17,921 nt of DNA from an uncultured Mycoplasmatota bacterium. Its GTDB lineage: Bacteria > Bacillota_I > Bacilli_A > RF39 > UBA660. The notes beneath the pieces were generated by a model, which was not told the origin of the DNA, made no database searches, and saw only the letters and a list, made by a program, of their open reading frames with translations. A program made the position numbers and the translations under genes. Positions 1 to 8,162 of the stretch are shown one piece after another. Position 1 is the first letter of the stretch; each line of letters starts with the position of its first letter. Location of the stretch: assembly GCA_900554615.1 (NCBI GenBank), contig USIB01000023.1, forward strand, positions 1 to 17,921, written 5' to 3'.

Positions 1-3000
1 CTTTATTAGTAGCATCATATCCTTTATTTTTAATTTCAATTATTCTTTCTTTAATAGCATCATATCCTTTAATCATAGCTTCTATATCAAAATCAGTTGC
101 TTTTGTTGAAAACCATGAAGCATAGAAATATGCAGGCATGTGTACTTTATACCATGCTATTCTAAAAGCACTTGTTACATATGCAGCAGCATGTGCTTTA
201 GGGAACATGTATTTAATTTTTTGACAAGAATCAATAAACCACTCTTCAATACCAGCTTCTTCCATAGTTTCTCTATGTGTTTTCCACGTTTCTGGATCTT
301 TACTAGCTTTTCCTTTACGAACAAATTCCATTATTTTAAATGCTTTAATTGGTTTAACACCATGATACATTAAATAAACCATAATATCATCACGACATCC
401 AATTACATCTTTAAATGGAACTCTAATATTTCCATCTTGATCAGGAGTACATAAATCTCTCGCATTACCAAGCCATACATCAGTACCATGACTTAAACCA
501 GATATTTTAACAAGTTCAGCAAATGTAGTTGGTTTAGTTTCAGCTACCATTCCAATTGTAAATGGAGTACCAAACTCAGGAATGCCAAGTGTACCAGTAG
601 GACACATAATTTGCTCATTAGTGACCCCTAAAACTTCAGTACTAGTAAATATACTCATAGTATCTTTATCATCAAGTGGTACATCTAAAACATTAGTCTT
701 ACTTTGATCTTGTATTTGTCTTAATTGAGTTGGATCAGAGTGACCTAAAATATCAAGTTTTAATAAATTATCTTCTAAAGAATGGTAATCAAAGTGAGTA
801 GTCCTCCATGCAGAAGTTGGATCTTCAGCAGGAAATTGATAAGGCGTAAAGTCAGAAACAGTCATATAATCTGGTACAACAACAATTCCACCAGGGTGTT
901 GACCAGTAGTTCTTTTAACCCCTGTGCATCCTTTTGCAAGTCTTTCAATTTCACAACTTCTCTTATCAAATATACCTTTATCTTCAAAATAACCTTTAAC
1001 AAATCCATATGCAGTCTTATCAGCAACAGTACCAATAGTTCCTGCCCTATAAACATTATCAACTCCAAACAATACTTTAGTATATTCATGAGCACTAGCT
1101 TGATTTAAATCAGAAAAGTTAAGATCAATATCTGGAACTTTATCAGCATTAAATCCTAAGAATGTTGCAAATGGCATATCTTGACCATCTTTTTTAAGTT
1201 TATGACCACACTTTGGACATAATTTATCTGGTAAGTCAAATCCACTTGAATATGTAGCACCTAACGCTTTACCTTCTTCATCTTCAAATATACTATGTTG
1301 ACAATTCTCACATCTATAATGAGCAGGAAGCGGATTAACTTCTGTAATACCCATCATAGTCGCAACAAAACTACTACCAACACTACCTCTAGAACCAACC
1401 AAATATCCATCATCATTAGAGTGTTTAACAAGTCTTTGAGCAATTAAGTATATTGGGTCAAATCCTCCACCAATAATACCTCCAAGAGTCTTTTTAACCT
1501 TTTTAGCTAGACTCTTTTCATCCATCTCACCATCTTCTTCACTATTCCAATTATCTTTTACATAACCACTAATTATTTCTTTAACTTTATCAGCACCAGC
1601 TAATATAGTTTCATGTAAATGATCAAATGTTTGATTTTCTAAATCTTCATCACTGATATTAGGATTTTCATTCTTTAATTTTTGATTCCAATAAGTATAA
1701 ATTATATCTCCATATAATTCTTTAGAAATTCTCTCTTCAATATTATGTGGAAGAGGATCTCCATACCAACTCTTAGCTTTATCATAAACCAAATCAGTAA
1801 CCACTCTAGGACAATCTAAATAACTTTGACCATCATCAGCTTTAACTCTTGGACTAAATGGAATACCTTTTGTATCCACTATAACTTCAAAGAATTCAAC
1901 CATATCACATATCTTATTAGTATTTTCTACTACTATTCTATATGCAGTCTCTGAATCTAAAAAGTCAAAATCACTAAGCATTTCATTAGTAGTTCTAAAA
2001 TGTTGTGATGGTATATTTTTAATATCGCTTTTAGCAAGAGGATGTCTTCCTCCACCAGGAACTTTTTGATTAACAATTATTTCTCTATATATTTTATCCT
2101 CACGAGTAAAATGGTGTACATCTCCCGTCGCAACAATAATTTTTCCTGCACTTTCTACAGCTTCAACTATTTTCTTAATATGATTTTTAAGTTCAAATAT
2201 ATTTCCAAAATCTCCAGTTTGAAGTAAATGATCATACACTTCTGGTGGTTGAACTTCTACATAATCATAGAAATTAATTATATTAGTTAATTCTTCTCCA
2301 TCTTTATTTCTAGCTTCAATAAATACTTCAGACTCATAACAACCACTACCAATTAATATACCTTCTCTAAGTTCATTTAATTTACTTCTTAATATTCTTG
2401 GAGTTTTATATAAATATGTAGTATTGGCAAGAGAAATAATTTTAAATAAGTTTTTAAGCCCAGTTCTATTTAAAGCAATAGCATTAAAATGATATGTTCT
2501 ACCAAACTTATATATCTCATCTTTAGGAATAAGCTTATCTAAATCACTAATCTTACTTAAATTCTGCATAGTAAGTTTACTAATCATCTTATGAAATACA
2601 TAAGCAGTACCCTCAGCATCATAATCCGCTCTATGATGAGCATCCTCTTCCCAAGGAACATTATATCTCTTAACCAAAGCAGATAAACTATGTCTAGAAT
2701 ATCCTGTATCAATAGCTCTAGATAATTCTAATGTATCAATAACCGTACTTTTAAATTCACCTAAATTATATTTCTTCATTGCACTAGAAATAAATGAAAT
2801 ATCAAACTTAGCATTATGAGCAACCATTGGATTATCTCCGGTCCACTCCAAAAATCTTTTCGTAACATTCTCTTCATTATCACAGCCCTTAACCATATCA
2901 TCAGTAATACAAGTAAGTTCAGTAATCTTATCAGGAATATGTCTACCCGGGTCAATAAGTTCATCAAATCTATCAATAATAGCCCCATCTTTAATCTTAA

Positions 3001-4324
3001 CAGCACCAATTTCAATCATTTGGTCAGCACCACCAGCATTAAAACCAGTAGTCTCAGTATCAAAAACAACATAAGTTAAATCCTTAAGTATTCTATTATC
3101 AGGTCTAACAACAATATTAACAGTATCATCTACAACAGTAAGTTCTGTACCATAAAGACCTTTAAACTTTTTATCTTCATCTTCTTGTTTTTTATTATAA
3201 CCTTTAATAATATCATAAGCAATAGGAAAAGCCTGACAACCACTATGGTCAGTAATAGCAACACCTCTATATCCCATTTCGATACACTTACTAACAAGTT
3301 CACAAGTATGTTTATTCAAATCAACATTAGTAATACCATCCATTTGACTCATCATCGTATGAGCGTGGAGTTCAACTCTCTTAACAGGAGCATTATCAAC
3401 AATCTTTGTTTTAGTAGTACCCTCAGTCTTATCAACATCCCTATATCTAGTAGTAAAAGTAAGTTCATTAGAGTATTTATCCATAGATACTTTACCATAA
3501 AAATTATACCAAGAGCCAACTTTAAGTAAATCCTTAATTCTAGCATATTCATCATTATCTTTAGTAAACATCTTAACATAAATACTATCAGTATTATCAG
3601 TAACCTTAAGAGTAATAATCTTATATCCACTCTTAGATTCAAACATATCCATACCAAAAATCATACCATTAATCGTAATGTTATCAACTTCATACATTAA
3701 ATCCTTAATAGGAGTAATACTAGTATCTCTTTTAGGCCTAAAGTATTTCTTCTCTTCTACCTTAACTTCAGGAACACTCTCTTTTTTAGGAGTAAAACCA
3801 CCAGTAGGAACATTAACCATTTTATCTTTTTCAATCATATTTAAAATATCATTTTCAACTTCACTACATAAACTAAAAACAATATTACCATTAAAACCAT
3901 ATCTATTAAGCATAGTATTCAAATATTCTTTCTTTTCAGTCATATAAGAAAGTTCAGCCTTATTATAAACATCAAATAAATAATTACCATCTTTAATAGA
4001 TAATTTTCTATCAATAAAAGTTTTATATTTAACACTTTCATTACAAAGAATATCAATAAGTTTATCAAAATAATCATTAAGATAATCATTACTATCATCA
4101 TTAGTATTAATAACAATATGAATATCCTTAATAGAATTAAAAGTATTCATAATTTTATTACATAATTCTTCATAAACATATATAGGTAGTACTTTATCAT
4201 TATCAATAATAAACTCCCATAAATTATTCTTATCATAAACAATAATTTTATTAATACTAGAGTTTTCTAAGTAATCTTTACTCATACCAATTTGGTTAAG
4301 TAATTTTTCCATTTTATCTTGCAT
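1..4324 (-). CDS. polC: DNA polymerase III alpha subunit, Gram-positive type PolC (3' end beyond window)
   Basis: Replicative DNA polymerase with built-in proofreading, the main chromosomal replicase of Bacillota. 1441 codons are open from the ATG at 4322-4324 to the window edge with no stop. Domains in order: a poorly conserved N-terminal part; an OB-fold region around residues 230-310; PHP start HAHTMMSQMDG near residue 320; an inserted DEDD exonuclease with DTETTGF near 421, followed by AHNAKFD and HRADYDAEGTA; the polymerase core with VGSRGSVGSSF near 975, a four-Cys zinc site (CENC near 1002, CPKCG near 1036) and catalytic PDIDLNFS near 1063. The last visible part (FDIEAMIKGYDAI) lies about 90 residues before the usual PolC end, so the full protein should be somewhat longer than the roughly 1440 residues usual for the family. 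AGGTGG lies 4 nt before the ATG. Exonuclease insertion inside PHP separates PolC from DnaE. The downstream neighbour is outside the window. Confidence 0.97.
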   Translation of the reverse strand, partial: MQDKMEKLLNQIGMSKDYLENSSINKIIVYDKNNLWEFIIDNDKVLPIYVYEELCNKIMNTFNSIKDIHIVINTNDDSNDYLNDYFDKLIDILCNESVKYKTFIDRKLSIKDGNYLFDVYNKAELSYMTEKKEYLNTMLNRYGFNGNIVFSLCSEVENDILNMIEKDKMVNVPTGGFTPKKESVPEVKVEEKKYFRPKRDTSITPIKDLMYEVDNITINGMIFGMDMFESKSGYKIITLKVTDNTDSIYVKMFTKDNDEYARIKDLLKVGSWYNFYGKVSMDKYSNELTFTTRYRDVDKTEGTTKTKIVDNAPVKRVELHAHTMMSQMDGITNVDLNKHTCELVSKCIEMGYRGVAITDHSGCQAFPIAYDIIKGYNKKQEDEDKKFKGLYGTELTVVDDTVNIVVRPDNRILKDLTYVVFDTETTGFNAGGADQMIEIGAVKIKDGAIIDRFDELIDPGRHIPDKITELTCITDDMVKGCDNEENVTKRFLEWTGDNPMVAHNAKFDISFISSAMKKYNLGEFKSTVIDTLELSRAIDTGYSRHSLSALVKRYNVPWEEDAHHRADYDAEGTAYVFHKMISKLTMQNLSKISDLDKLIPKDEIYKFGRTYHFNAIALNRTGLKNLFKIISLANTTYLYKTPRILRSKLNELREGILIGSGCYESEVFIEARNKDGEELTNIINFYDYVEVQPPEVYDHLLQTGDFGNIFELKNHIKKIVEAVESAGKIIVATGDVHHFTREDKIYREIIVNQKVPGGGRHPLAKSDIKNIPSQHFRTTNEMLSDFDFLDSETAYRIVVENTNKICDMVEFFEVIVDTKGIPFSPRVKADDGQSYLDCPRVVTDLVYDKAKSWYGDPLPHNIEERISKELYGDIIYTYWNQKLKNENPNISDEDLENQTFDHLHETILAGADKVKEIISGYVKDNWNSEEDGEMDEKSLAKKVKKTLGGIIGGGFDPIYLIAQRLVKHSNDDGYLVGSRGSVGSSFVATMMGITEVNPLPAHYRCENCQHSIFEDEEGKALGATYSSGFDLPDKLCPKCGHKLKKDGQDMPFATFLGFNADKVPDIDLNFSDLNQASAHEYTKVLFGVDNVYRAGTIGTVADKTAYGFVKGYFEDKGIFDKRSCEIERLAKGCTGVKRTTGQHPGGIVVVPDYMTVSDFTPYQFPAEDPTSAWRTTHFDYHSLEDNLLKLDILGHSDPTQLRQIQDQSKTNVLDVPLDDKDTMSIFTSTEVLGVTNEQIMCPTGTLGIPEFGTPFTIGMVAETKPTTFAELVKISGLSHGTDVWLGNARDLCTPDQDGNIRVPFKDVIGCRDDIMVYLMYHGVKPIKAFKIMEFVRKGKASKDPETWKTHRETMEEAGIEEWFIDSCQKIKYMFPKAHAAAYVTSAFRIAWYKVHMPAYFYASWFSTKATDFDIEAMIKGYDAIKERIIEIKNKGYDATNK

Positions 4325-4350
4325 TATACCACCTAAACTTCCTAACTAAT

Positions 4351-4379
4351 ATTATACTAAAAAAAAGAAGTAAATTAAA
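4351..4379 (-). promoter_or_regulatory. Probable sigma-A promoter of polC
   Basis: On the minus strand a perfect -10 TATAAT (4356-4351) is preceded by a 17-nt spacer and a weak -35 TTTAAT (4379-4374). Transcription would start near 4344, giving a leader of about 20 nt that ends in the AGGTGG ribosome site. The hairpin array at 4410-4500 would then lie upstream of the transcript, not in the polC leader. The -10 match is strong and the -35 is poor. Confidence 0.55.
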
Positions 4380-4409
4380 TATTTTTACATCTTTTTTACA
4401 AACTTTTTT

Positions 4410-4500
4410 CACTGCAGAGCCTAAGGTCTCTTTCGTGCTATAGAAAGCCTAAGGTCTTTCTATAGTAATTTAGAGCCTTCCAAAGAAAGTCTCTAAATTA
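4410..4500 (-). repeat. Array of three tandem hairpins with a shared AGACC..GGCT apex
   Basis: Three inverted repeats abut. 4410-4437 is an imperfect stem with loop CCTAAGGT (plus strand). 4438-4465 is a perfect 10-bp stem, CTATAGAAAG with CTTTCTATAG, and the same loop CCTAAGGT. 4466-4500 is a perfect 10-bp stem, TAATTTAGAG with CTCTAAATTA, with a 15-nt loop. Read as minus-strand RNA, the apices are AGAGACCTTAGGCTCT, AAAGACCTTAGGCTTT and AGAGAC..GGCTCT. No T-tract follows on either strand, so these are not classical intrinsic terminators, though they follow the HD-domain gene and may define its 3' end. Sister elements sit at 13712-13770 and 14500-14526. Confidence 0.75.
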
Positions 4501-4533
4501 ATCTATCAACATATCTGTGGATAAATAAAATAA

Positions 4534-5637
4534 CTAAAGATTATTTCTTTTTACAAGTTTTTTAGAATTAACTTCTTCATAGGGGATAAATTGAAAATCA
4601 AAATATGTATAATATCCACCTTTAGGACAATTTAAGTATTCAGTAATCTTTTCATTAGCCTTACCAGATATATTATTAATTCTAACATTACCATTTTTAG
4701 TTTGCACAAGAGGAACAACATATCGTACTTTAGATTTTAAATTAATACAATATTTTTCCTTAATAGGTACTGAACTACTATAAACAGTATCAGCATTTTG
4801 AAATAATCTAAAACTATTAGACAAATATTTATCATCACAACTTAATATTCTATTAATTATGTCTTGTTCTGAATAAGTATATAAATCATCTATTGTTAAA
4901 TAACCAGCATTATTCATAGATTTGCACATATCCGCTAGAAACTGCATTACAGTTCTATCTTTGTCACTAACCCATTCAGGCCATAATTTAGAAATTATAT
5001 CTATATATTCTTCACAAATAATTTTATCTTTAAAAGCAAGTTCTGCTATGCCATCCTCATTCCTAGCAACTATAACATTATCATATATTTTCTTAATTTT
5101 ATCAAGTTCCCAAACTCTATGAAAAGTTAATCCACTTGAGAAAGTATACTCGAATCTGTCAGCGGATAATTTAGGAGTATCGTTGTCAGCAATAGGATAA
5201 ATCTTATAATCATCAACTTCTTCTAATTTAATACCATCTCTATTCAATAAACTCATAATCTTTGAAGAGTTTTTAATAATATCAGAAGTTCTTTCTTCTG
5301 TAGATTCCTGCTTTTCAGTATCTCCATTCATAAAATCTATACAATGTTTAAAAACAGGAGTAGCAATATCATGAAACAGTCCTGCCAATGTTTGTTTCTT
5401 ATCATGTGTAAAATGCCAAATAATTAGTGCAACTCCAACACTATGTTCTAAATTAGAGTACCAATATCTAACATTAAAACATTTAGAATAGTCTGCTCCA
5501 CAACTTATACTTATTTTACCAATTCTCTCCATCTCAGGTGTATCAATATATTCTAATAACCACTCTGGAAACTCTGGTGACAAAATACTAAAGTATTCCC
5601 TTACCTCGTCATTCAAGTTATCAAAATATTTACTCAT
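4534..5637 (-). CDS. HD-domain phosphohydrolase of unknown substrate
   Basis: A 367-residue soluble protein with an HD metal-binding signature: His65 (NLEHSVGVAL), His89-Asp90 (GLFHDIATP) and Asp160 (LSADRFEYT). This matches the H..HD..D pattern of the HD superfamily (dNTPases, nucleotide phosphodiesterases, (p)ppGpp hydrolases). I do not recognise a subfamily with a known substrate. The C-terminal third shows no motif I know, and no signal peptide or membrane segment is seen. I chose the ATG at 5635-5637 (MSKYFDN) because GAGGGAG lies 9 nt upstream; the in-frame ATG at 5644-5646 touches that Shine-Dalgarno directly. It is divergent from the toxin-like gene at 6063 and followed by the three-hairpin array and polC. 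A housekeeping nucleotide-hydrolysis role is an inference only. Confidence 0.85.
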   Translation of the reverse strand: MSKYFDNLNDEVREYFSILSPEFPEWLLEYIDTPEMERIGKISISCGADYSKCFNVRYWYSNLEHSVGVALIIWHFTHDKKQTLAGLFHDIATPVFKHCIDFMNGDTEKQESTEERTSDIIKNSSKIMSLLNRDGIKLEEVDDYKIYPIADNDTPKLSADRFEYTFSSGLTFHRVWELDKIKKIYDNVIVARNEDGIAELAFKDKIICEEYIDIISKLWPEWVSDKDRTVMQFLADMCKSMNNAGYLTIDDLYTYSEQDIINRILSCDDKYLSNSFRLFQNADTVYSSSVPIKEKYCINLKSKVRYVVPLVQTKNGNVRINNISGKANEKITEYLNCPKGGYYTYFDFQFIPYEEVNSKKLVKRNNL

Positions 5638-5840
5638 TACAACCATCTCCCTCTACTTCAAGTTAAATATTTAGACATATACATATTAATCTGTTGAATA
5701 TACATAATTAATAGTATAAAACTATCTATATAATAACATATTTTAATACAATTTTCACTATATATTTAACAATTTATAGAAAAATGTGCAGTTACATTGA
5801 GAATTAAGAAAATTATATAAATTGCTTAAAACCAATTGAT

Positions 5841-5869
5841 TTAATAATTAACTTATGTTAGAATATAAT
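5841..5869 (+). promoter_or_regulatory. Candidate promoter of the repeat RNA/toxin module
   Basis: A perfect -10 TATAAT at 5864-5869 has TTAATA at 5841-5846 as a weak -35 with a 17-nt spacer. Transcription would begin near 5876, about 30 nt before the first repeat unit. The rest of the gap from 5638 to 5840 is AT-rich. It must also hold the promoter of the minus-strand HD gene, for which several AT-rich hexamers are possible and none stands out. Confidence 0.5.
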
Positions 5870-5903
5870 GTACAAAAGCAAGAATATTGTTTTTGTAAAA
5901 TGT

Positions 5904-6035
5904 TTAATAGGTTGCTTTGTGACGCTTCGGCTATGGACATATTAGTCAATCTAAAAAACATCTATTAATAGTGTTGTGACGCTTCGGCTATGGACATATA
6001 AATCTATTAACTGTATGGGTGGGAATATCCCACCC
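5904..6035 (+). ncRNA. Putative type III antitoxin RNA: two tandem structured repeats plus terminator hairpin
   Basis: Two units share an identical 26-nt core (5917-5942 and 5974-5999), each with a C(UUCG)G tetraloop hairpin. Each core is enclosed by the same 7-bp stem, TTAATAG with CTATTAA: 5904-5910 with 5962-5968, and 5965-5971 with 6004-6010. ATCTATTAA ends both units (5960-5968 and 6002-6010). A strong hairpin follows at 6017-6035, then the toxin-like gene at 6063. Established type III loci (ToxIN, CptIN, TenpIN) have this order: tandem RNA repeats, a leaky terminator, then an endoribonuclease gene; the toxin cuts the repeats and is inhibited by them. Assignment here is inference from layout. 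Alternatives are a tandem riboswitch or attenuator, or DNA operator repeats for autoregulation. Confidence 0.55.
5917..5999 (+). repeat. Pair of perfect 26-bp direct repeats
   Basis: The cores at 5917-5942 and 5974-5999 begin TTGTGACGCTTCGGC and end TATGGACATAT; they match base for base and start 57 nt apart. The sequence between them is AT-rich and differs from the flank of the second copy, so the perfect identity is confined to the core plus the TTAATAG and ATCTATTAA flanks. Two copies with unequal spacing do not make a CRISPR array. Confidence 0.9.
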
Positions 6036-6043
6036 GTTATTTT
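6017..6043 (+). terminator. GC-rich hairpin between the repeat RNA and the toxin-like gene
   Basis: The perfect 7-bp stem GGGTGGG with CCCACCC (6017-6023 and 6029-6035) closes a 5-nt loop and is followed by the short T-rich tail GTTATTTT. It is the most GC-rich stem in the window. The tail is interrupted, so partial read-through into the gene at 6063 is likely; this would suit a locus where the RNA must outnumber the mRNA. Confidence 0.7.
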
Positions 6044-6062
6044 ATGTTACGGGGGGATAAAT

Positions 6063-6506
6063 ATGACAAAAAAAAGAAACTTTGAAGATGGTACGATTTG
6101 CCATATTAATTTTGGAGATATTGCCCTAAATGGTGAAATATATAATTATCATTTAGGTATAATATTCAATATTAAAGGAATATCCAATACAGTGTTCTGC
6201 ATTCCATTAACAAGCCCCAAACCAAAACATTTTGAAAGTATACAAGATTATAACAATAGAAATTATAGAAATATGAAATATTTTATATACCACTATATTA
6301 AACAGACTGACTCTATAGCCTTACTTGAACAAATAAAAACAATTTCTATAGATAGAATGAATGATTACTATAGAGATGTAAATAACAAAATAATAATATT
6401 AAATGAAAAAGAAAAGCAGTTAATAATTAATAAAACAATAAAATACATAAGTTTAATATTAAAAAAGCAAAAAGTGACCAAAGAAATTAAAATTAATCAA
6501 CAATAA
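6063..6506 (+). CDS. PemK/MazF-fold toxin-like endoribonuclease, probable type III TA toxin
   Basis: 147 residues. The N-terminal part (residues 8-53) matches the first beta-barrel strands of PemK/MazF proteins. CIPLTSPKPKH at 46-56 contains T50-S51-P52-K53, recalling the LTSPK motif of ToxN, where Thr, Ser and Lys take part in RNA cleavage. SIALLEQIKTISIDRM at 84-99 resembles the conserved LLEQIRTID segment of MazF. The arginine that MazF places before the second strand (RPV..) is His30 here. GGGGGG lies 6 nt before the ATG at 6063; a GTG at 5976 keeps the frame open but lies inside a repeat core and has no ribosome site. It is the only plus-strand gene seen. No small ORF for a protein antitoxin lies beside it; the repeat RNA at 5904-6035 is the candidate antitoxin. 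Toxin activity and type are inferred. Confidence 0.75.
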   Translation: MTKKRNFEDGTICHINFGDIALNGEIYNYHLGIIFNIKGISNTVFCIPLTSPKPKHFESIQDYNNRNYRNMKYFIYHYIKQTDSIALLEQIKTISIDRMNDYYRDVNNKIIILNEKEKQLIINKTIKYISLILKKQKVTKEIKINQQ

Positions 6507-6518
6507 TTATGGATAAAC

Positions 6519-6550
6519 AAAAAATCACCCATTACATTATGAGTGATTTT
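6519..6550. terminator. Bidirectional terminator between the toxin-like gene and sufU
   Basis: The stem AAAATCAC with GTGATTTT (6521-6528 and 6543-6550) lies between convergent genes. On the minus strand the arm runs into GATTTTTTGTTTAT, a good U-tract for ending the suf operon. On the plus strand TTTTCATTTT follows. The right arm overlaps the last codons of sufU. Confidence 0.75.
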
Positions 6551-6962
6551 CATTTTCCAAATATTTTTTTATTCCGTTAGCGGACAAAGTAGCACATTTA
6601 ATTCTAGAAGGTTGCTTGCTTGTATCATCAAAAGCAAGAAGTTCACCAAGTACATCATTATCATATTCATCTTCATTAATCATTTTCAAATAATTATCGA
6701 TAATATAAATACCTTCATCTTTAGTTTTACCAATAAGCATATTCATCAAAATATTAGTAGAAGAAATACTAATAACACAAGCCTCGCCTTCAAAAGAAGC
6801 ATCTACAATAATATTATCTTCAATCTTTAAATAAATATCTAAATTATCAATACAACTAACATTTCTTGTATTAATTTTAATAAAACTATCATCACTAGTA
6901 TGTTTCATATTAGCATTTTGATAATTATCCAAAATAATACTTCTTTTCAAATCCTTATCCAT
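6537..6962 (-). CDS. sufU: SufU, zinc-dependent sulfur-transfer protein for Fe-S cluster assembly
   Basis: A 141-residue IscU-like protein. In Gram-positive SUF systems it takes the persulfide sulfur from SufS via a zinc site and passes it to the SufBCD scaffold. The ligands are all visible: Cys37 and Asp39 (NVSCID), Cys62 (EGEACVIS) and Cys123 (RIKCATL). The B. subtilis motif NPTCGD reads NVSCID here, so the Gly is replaced but Cys and Asp are kept. I chose the ATG at 6960-6962 because it overlaps the sufS stop as TAATG and has AAGGA upstream; an in-frame ATG at 6980 has no suitable ribosome site. It is the last gene of sufCDSU, with the terminator directly behind. Confidence 0.93.
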   Translation of the reverse strand: MDKDLKRSIILDNYQNANMKHTSDDSFIKINTRNVSCIDNLDIYLKIEDNIIVDASFEGEACVISISSTNILMNMLIGKTKDEGIYIIDNYLKMINEDEYDNDVLGELLAFDDTSKQPSRIKCATLSANGIKKYLENENHS

Positions 6963-8158
6963 TACAATATTTCCTTCCATATATTACTACTATTTTTAAG
7001 TACATTAATAAGTAAATCAATTTCCTCTTTAGTATTATAAAAACTCAAACTAATTCTAACAGTATTACTTACATTAAAGACATTATCAAGTATTTTAGCA
7101 CAATGGTTACCTGCTCTTACACAAATATTATATTTATCCAAGTAAATAGCAGCATCTTGAGCAAATACACCTTTAATATTAAAAGCAACAATATTGGTAT
7201 CATTATCCTTATTGTAAACTTCAATAAAATCAAGTTTAGATAGTTCACTAATTAGATATTTACGAAGATTTTTCTCATATTCATTAATTTTATCCATACC
7301 AATATCCTCTAGGTAACTAATAGCCTCACTAAGACCTAGAACACCTTCAATATTAGGAGTACCTCCCTCTAGTCTAGTAGGAATTTCTCTAAGTTCGACA
7401 TAACCATCGCGAGTAAACATAGCATTCATACCACCACCATAGTTCATAGGAGTAATTTTATCAAGTAAATCAAACTTAGCATATAGAACACCAATACCAG
7501 TAGGACCATACATTTTATGACCAGAAAAAGCCATAAAATCAATATCATCATTTTGAACATCAATCTTTTTGTGAGGAGCACCTTGAGCAGCATCTACAAC
7601 AACAAAAATATTATTATCATGAGCGATTTTACTAATTTCTTTAATAGGTCTCTCATCACCAATAACATTAGTAACATAAGCAATAGAGACAACTTTAGTT
7701 TTATCCGTAATACTCTTTTTAAAGTTTTCTATAGTAACCTCATGATGTTCATTTAAAGGAATATATTTAACTTTAATACCAATTTCCTTTTGTAAAATAA
7801 ACCAAGGAATAATATTAGAAGCATGTTCACTAAGAGTAATAAGTACCTCATCATCTTTCTTTAAATAATTCCTAAAAAATCCACTTACAATCATATTCAT
7901 TCCGTTAGTAGTTCCACTAGTGAAAACAATTTCTGAAGTTTCTTTAGCATTAATAAAGTTCTTAACTTTTTCTCTAGTACCCTCATATAAACTATCAACA
8001 ATAGCACTAGTCTTATAGTCACCTCTGTGAGCATTAGAAGTATATTCAGTATAATACCTACATATAGCCTCTTTTACACATTTAGGTTTTAAAGTAGTAG
8101 CACCATTATCAAAATAAACAATATTATTAGAAAGCATTTCAAAATCATTTCTATTCAT
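6962..8158 (-). CDS. sufS: SufS cysteine desulfurase
   Basis: A PLP-dependent group II cysteine desulfurase of 398 residues, near the family norm of about 406. It converts cysteine to alanine and a protein-bound persulfide. Visible: YFDNGATTLKP at 15-25; His112 (SEHASN) over the PLP ring; Asp189 (VVVDAAQ); the Schiff-base Lys215 (SGHKMYGPTG); and the persulfide Cys353 (RAGNHCAK). The short loop around the active Cys is typical of SufS and unlike IscS/NifS. GGAGG precedes the ATG and overlaps the end of sufD. Its stop overlaps the sufU start, so the pair is translationally coupled, as suits a desulfurase and its acceptor. Confidence 0.97.
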   Translation of the reverse strand: MNRNDFEMLSNNIVYFDNGATTLKPKCVKEAICRYYTEYTSNAHRGDYKTSAIVDSLYEGTREKVKNFINAKETSEIVFTSGTTNGMNMIVSGFFRNYLKKDDEVLITLSEHASNIIPWFILQKEIGIKVKYIPLNEHHEVTIENFKKSITDKTKVVSIAYVTNVIGDERPIKEISKIAHDNNIFVVVDAAQGAPHKKIDVQNDDIDFMAFSGHKMYGPTGIGVLYAKFDLLDKITPMNYGGGMNAMFTRDGYVELREIPTRLEGGTPNIEGVLGLSEAISYLEDIGMDKINEYEKNLRKYLISELSKLDFIEVYNKDNDTNIVAFNIKGVFAQDAAIYLDKYNICVRAGNHCAKILDNVFNVSNTVRISLSFYNTKEEIDLLINVLKNSSNIWKEIL

Positions 8159-8162
8159 TCAT

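Noticed and set aside
782..3947. Plus- and minus-strand open frames inside the polC region
   Set aside because: They overlap the continuous, domain-complete PolC frame and have no recognisable protein content; they are out-of-frame by-products of AT-rich coding DNA.
4325..4533. Integron-like attC sites from the tandem hairpins
   Set aside because: No integrase, no attC core sites, no gene cassettes; the hairpins are shorter and perfectly paired.
5638..5840. Small gene in the gap upstream of the toxin module
   Set aside because: No open frame with a ribosome site and coding character was found on either strand; the stretch looks purely AT-rich regulatory.
5917..5999. Possible CRISPR array from the two 26-bp repeats
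   Set aside because: Only two copies, each with internal hairpin and enclosing stems, unequal flanks, and no cas genes.
5904..6050. Tandem riboswitch (glycine-, guanidine- or preQ1-like) controlling the downstream gene
   Set aside because: The core matches no riboswitch consensus I know, and the downstream gene is toxin-like rather than metabolic. Kept only as an alternative.
5976..6062. GTG start at 5976 extending the toxin-like protein by 29 residues
   Set aside because: It lies inside the repeat core and spans the terminator hairpin, with no ribosome site; ATG 6063 has a good one.
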